DNA of 64,000 bases, from positions 16,320-80,319 of the forward strand of contig JBCCBP010000012.1 in the NCBI GenBank assembly GCA_039033995.1. The letters are read 5' to 3'. The position numbers and the translations under genes are program-made. The stretch's first letter is position 1, and each line of letters starts with the position of its first letter. Positions 62,454 through 64,000 of the stretch are shown piece by piece. Under the pieces are notes generated by a model. The model was not told the DNA's origin and ran no database searches. It saw only the letters and a list, made by a program, of their open reading frames with translations. This stretch comes from CALBPI01 sp039033995. Its GTDB lineage: Bacteria > Pseudomonadota > Gammaproteobacteria > Steroidobacterales > Woeseiaceae.

Positions 62454-63809
62454 CTATGTTGGTTCGGCTACCAGCTCGTAAGCCTCATATATTTTTTCGG
62501 ACACGTTCGAATTGTCAATGAACCGTCTAAAATCGTCTGAGATTCTTGGGTCATTAACTACGGCATCCCAAAAATAACGTGCAACTGGCGCAACGAACTT
62601 CGGGGACTTCGTCACAAGTAAGTTTTGAAAGACTGGTAAGTCAAAGGAATATGGTCTTAGCTCGGCCCCTCTAGGCGCGAAACCCATCGACCACATATCG
62701 TAAGCAGGCAATAATCTGAATACGCTACCGTCAATCGCAAGACTAAGGTTCCCCAAATGCATATCGGTGTTGTTAATCATGCGACCGAAAACCCACAGTT
62801 GCTCGGTGTCAAAAACGTGCTGCCAAGATACTAAGTCTTGGGCAAAGAGGGTATTCATGATTAGTGGCCAGTGTTGGCCTCTACCGACGAATTCCGCGTC
62901 CACGCTAGAGAGGGATATCATTGACAGTCTGCCGTACTGCCCGTTCCTATCAAACCTGACGGACTCTAGGAATATTCTCCCATCGTCTTCAATCAACCTG
63001 GTTTCTGCAACTGGCCATTCAAAGTGTTTTGCTGTTTGAGATGCATAGTGCTCGGTGATAAGAATATCGCGCCATCGGCTGGATAAAGGGTCTTCTCCTT
63101 GTGGCGAAAATTTGACGATTACGTGCGCAGATTTTTCTTTGCAATAGGCAGTGAATTTCGGCTGCTCACCGCCTGCTGACGAACCTGGTATTTGGCCGTC
63201 TAGGACTCCGTTGGCGAGATCCGGGTAGTCATTGGCAGTTGCCGTTAACTGTTGTTGTCGCATTCGCAAATGCGCTTGCTCACCAAACTTCAAGTTTCCT
63301 GGTAGGTCATCTCCATTCGACACCAGATACCTTCCGATATGGCTCGTTGACCATCTTTCCGGATCGTTTGGAAACTCGTCCGATTTCTTCGCCATCTCTA
63401 TAGCAATTTGTCTACCGATGAAACCTTGCGGTCTTAAGTCCTGCAGAAAGTATGGTAAATCATCAAATAGTCCTGTCTTATCGACGCCGAGAAACAACTC
63501 TGGCATCCCTGTGGCAGGTTCCAGGAAAAACTGTCCATTTGACAAGGGTCGTATCGTCCCGGCCATGCTGTTGTTGCCATATGCATCAACTATATACAAG
63601 GGGAGCTTATCGTCTCCGCCAAATGCGCTTCGCGTGAAAGCATATATTGGTGACCGTCCATTCGGGATCTTGATAACTGAGTCGGCAAGAATCTTTAGAT
63701 GTCTTGCGACGGTTGCTTGCGACAAGCCAGTTGTTGCCTGAAGCTCCTTGGATGTAGCAGGTCCTTGAGATAAAGCATCAACAATTTTTTGCGTCATAAA
63801 AAGGGTCAT
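62454..63809 (-). CDS. HipA-family kinase with N-terminal winged helix (YjjJ-like)
   Basis: 451 residues from ATG 63809 (ATG 63797 also possible). Residues about 5-70 form a winged helix (ALSQGPATSKELQATTGLSQ, TVARHLKILA). The HipA-like kinase shows the Gly-rich loop GSSAGGEQPKFTAY, the catalytic NNTDMHLGNLSL and the metal-binding LLPAYDMWSMGF. The size and fused HTH match E. coli YjjJ, a HipA homologue, not the separate HipB-HipA pair. HipA kinases phosphorylate tRNA synthetases and arrest growth; the target here is unknown. No separate antitoxin gene is seen. AT-rich codon use differs from the rest of the window. Confidence 0.88.
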   Translation of the reverse strand: MTLFMTQKIVDALSQGPATSKELQATTGLSQATVARHLKILADSVIKIPNGRSPIYAFTRSAFGGDDKLPLYIVDAYGNNSMAGTIRPLSNGQFFLEPATGMPELFLGVDKTGLFDDLPYFLQDLRPQGFIGRQIAIEMAKKSDEFPNDPERWSTSHIGRYLVSNGDDLPGNLKFGEQAHLRMRQQQLTATANDYPDLANGVLDGQIPGSSAGGEQPKFTAYCKEKSAHVIVKFSPQGEDPLSSRWRDILITEHYASQTAKHFEWPVAETRLIEDDGRIFLESVRFDRNGQYGRLSMISLSSVDAEFVGRGQHWPLIMNTLFAQDLVSWQHVFDTEQLWVFGRMINNTDMHLGNLSLAIDGSVFRLLPAYDMWSMGFAPRGAELRPYSFDLPVFQNLLVTKSPKFVAPVARYFWDAVVNDPRISDDFRRFIDNSNVSEKIYEAYELVAEPT

Positions 63810-64000
63810 CCAGAACTGGAACTATGAATAACGTTAATCAACGAAAGACCAATTATATAGCAAAAAAAACAATGTGTTAGAAAACTTGAGTATAGAAAAT
63901 GAGTAGGATCGCGAATAGCTTTGTAAGTAAATAACCGAATTGGCTTTAGCTGCAACTGTTCAGCTTTGTGAATTCTTTTGCGATTAACTCACGTTTTCAT
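63810..64000. other. AT-rich edge, no gene seen
   Basis: Upstream of the HipA-like gene. On the minus strand a TATATAAT-like element (about 63853-63860) could be its -10. Nothing else recognisable; the sequence runs off the window. Confidence 0.45.

Overview
The window is a chromosomal segment of a Gram-negative bacterium, almost certainly a gammaproteobacterium. Indicators are ispB, rplU-rpmA-obgE, murJ-ribF-lspA, rdgC, a class A PBP1B with a UB2H-like region, CCA-encoded tRNAs, a TonB receptor, many lipoboxes and a type IV minor-pilin operon. Most of it is GC-rich with tightly packed, often ATGA-overlapping genes. Two flanks look different. The left end (about 1-5700) carries an RHS polymorphic-toxin-like gene and four small secreted paralogues. 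The right end (about 62290-64000) is AT-rich and carries a HipA-family kinase directly downstream of a tRNA-Thr gene. I cannot place the genus. The set of periplasmic peptidases and hydrolases, HiPIP and two photolyases suggests a free-living, light-exposed, peptide-scavenging heterotroph.

Layout. (1) 1-3976: 3' part of an RHS/YD-repeat gene with an overlapping lipoprotein-like gene. (2) 4059-5704: four tandem small exported proteins sharing a two-cysteine layout that resembles the Shiga-toxin-B-type OB fold. (3) 5726-11242: a hydroxyproline catabolic module made of a PAS-AraC regulator divergent from a DapA-family deaminase, 4-hydroxyproline 2-epimerase, D-amino-acid dehydrogenase and ketoglutarate semialdehyde dehydrogenase. 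(4) 11333-18741: a small membrane protein, an IorAB-like molybdenum hydroxylase pair, and an NCS1 permease/hydantoinase-A/DUF917 operon. (5) 18754-25522: aldo-keto reductase, HhH-GPD glycosylase, mrcB, a TPR lipoprotein, a non-coding repeat region, rdgC and an ATP-grasp enzyme. (6) 25523-29927: exported M24 peptidase, DUF885-type lipoprotein, beta-hydroxyacid dehydrogenase and a His-rich metal transporter. (7) 29955-33831: a TPP riboswitch controlling a TonB receptor, a YkoF/MTH1187-type thiamine-binding protein, a PnuC/PnuT permease and a small-molecule kinase, that is, a complete thiamine uptake and salvage operon. (8) 33814-40607: glyoxalase II, exported amidohydrolase with an NTF2-like partner, M16 metallopeptidase, histidine phosphatase. 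(9) 40708-41310: a candidate structured small RNA with its own promoter and terminator, then a HiPIP gene. (10) 41718-46225: photoreactivation island with a DUF2256 protein, a class II photolyase fused to a renalase-like FAD oxidoreductase, and a divergent cryptochrome/photolyase. (11) 46276-51893: FAH hydrolase, RimK with its protease and AstE-like partners, amidase, dienelactone hydrolase. (12) 51963-59213: tRNA-Pro and conserved housekeeping genes. (13) 59210-62057: pilE-pilX-pilW-pilV-fimT on the minus strand, without pilY1. (14) 62162-64000: tRNA-Thr and the HipA island edge.

The most noteworthy items are the four StxB-like secreted paralogues, the three-hairpin RNA at 40743-40865, the photolyase-oxidoreductase fusion, the TPP-riboswitch thiamine operon, the absence of ileS and pilY1 from their usual places, and the tRNA-Thr-linked HipA kinase.
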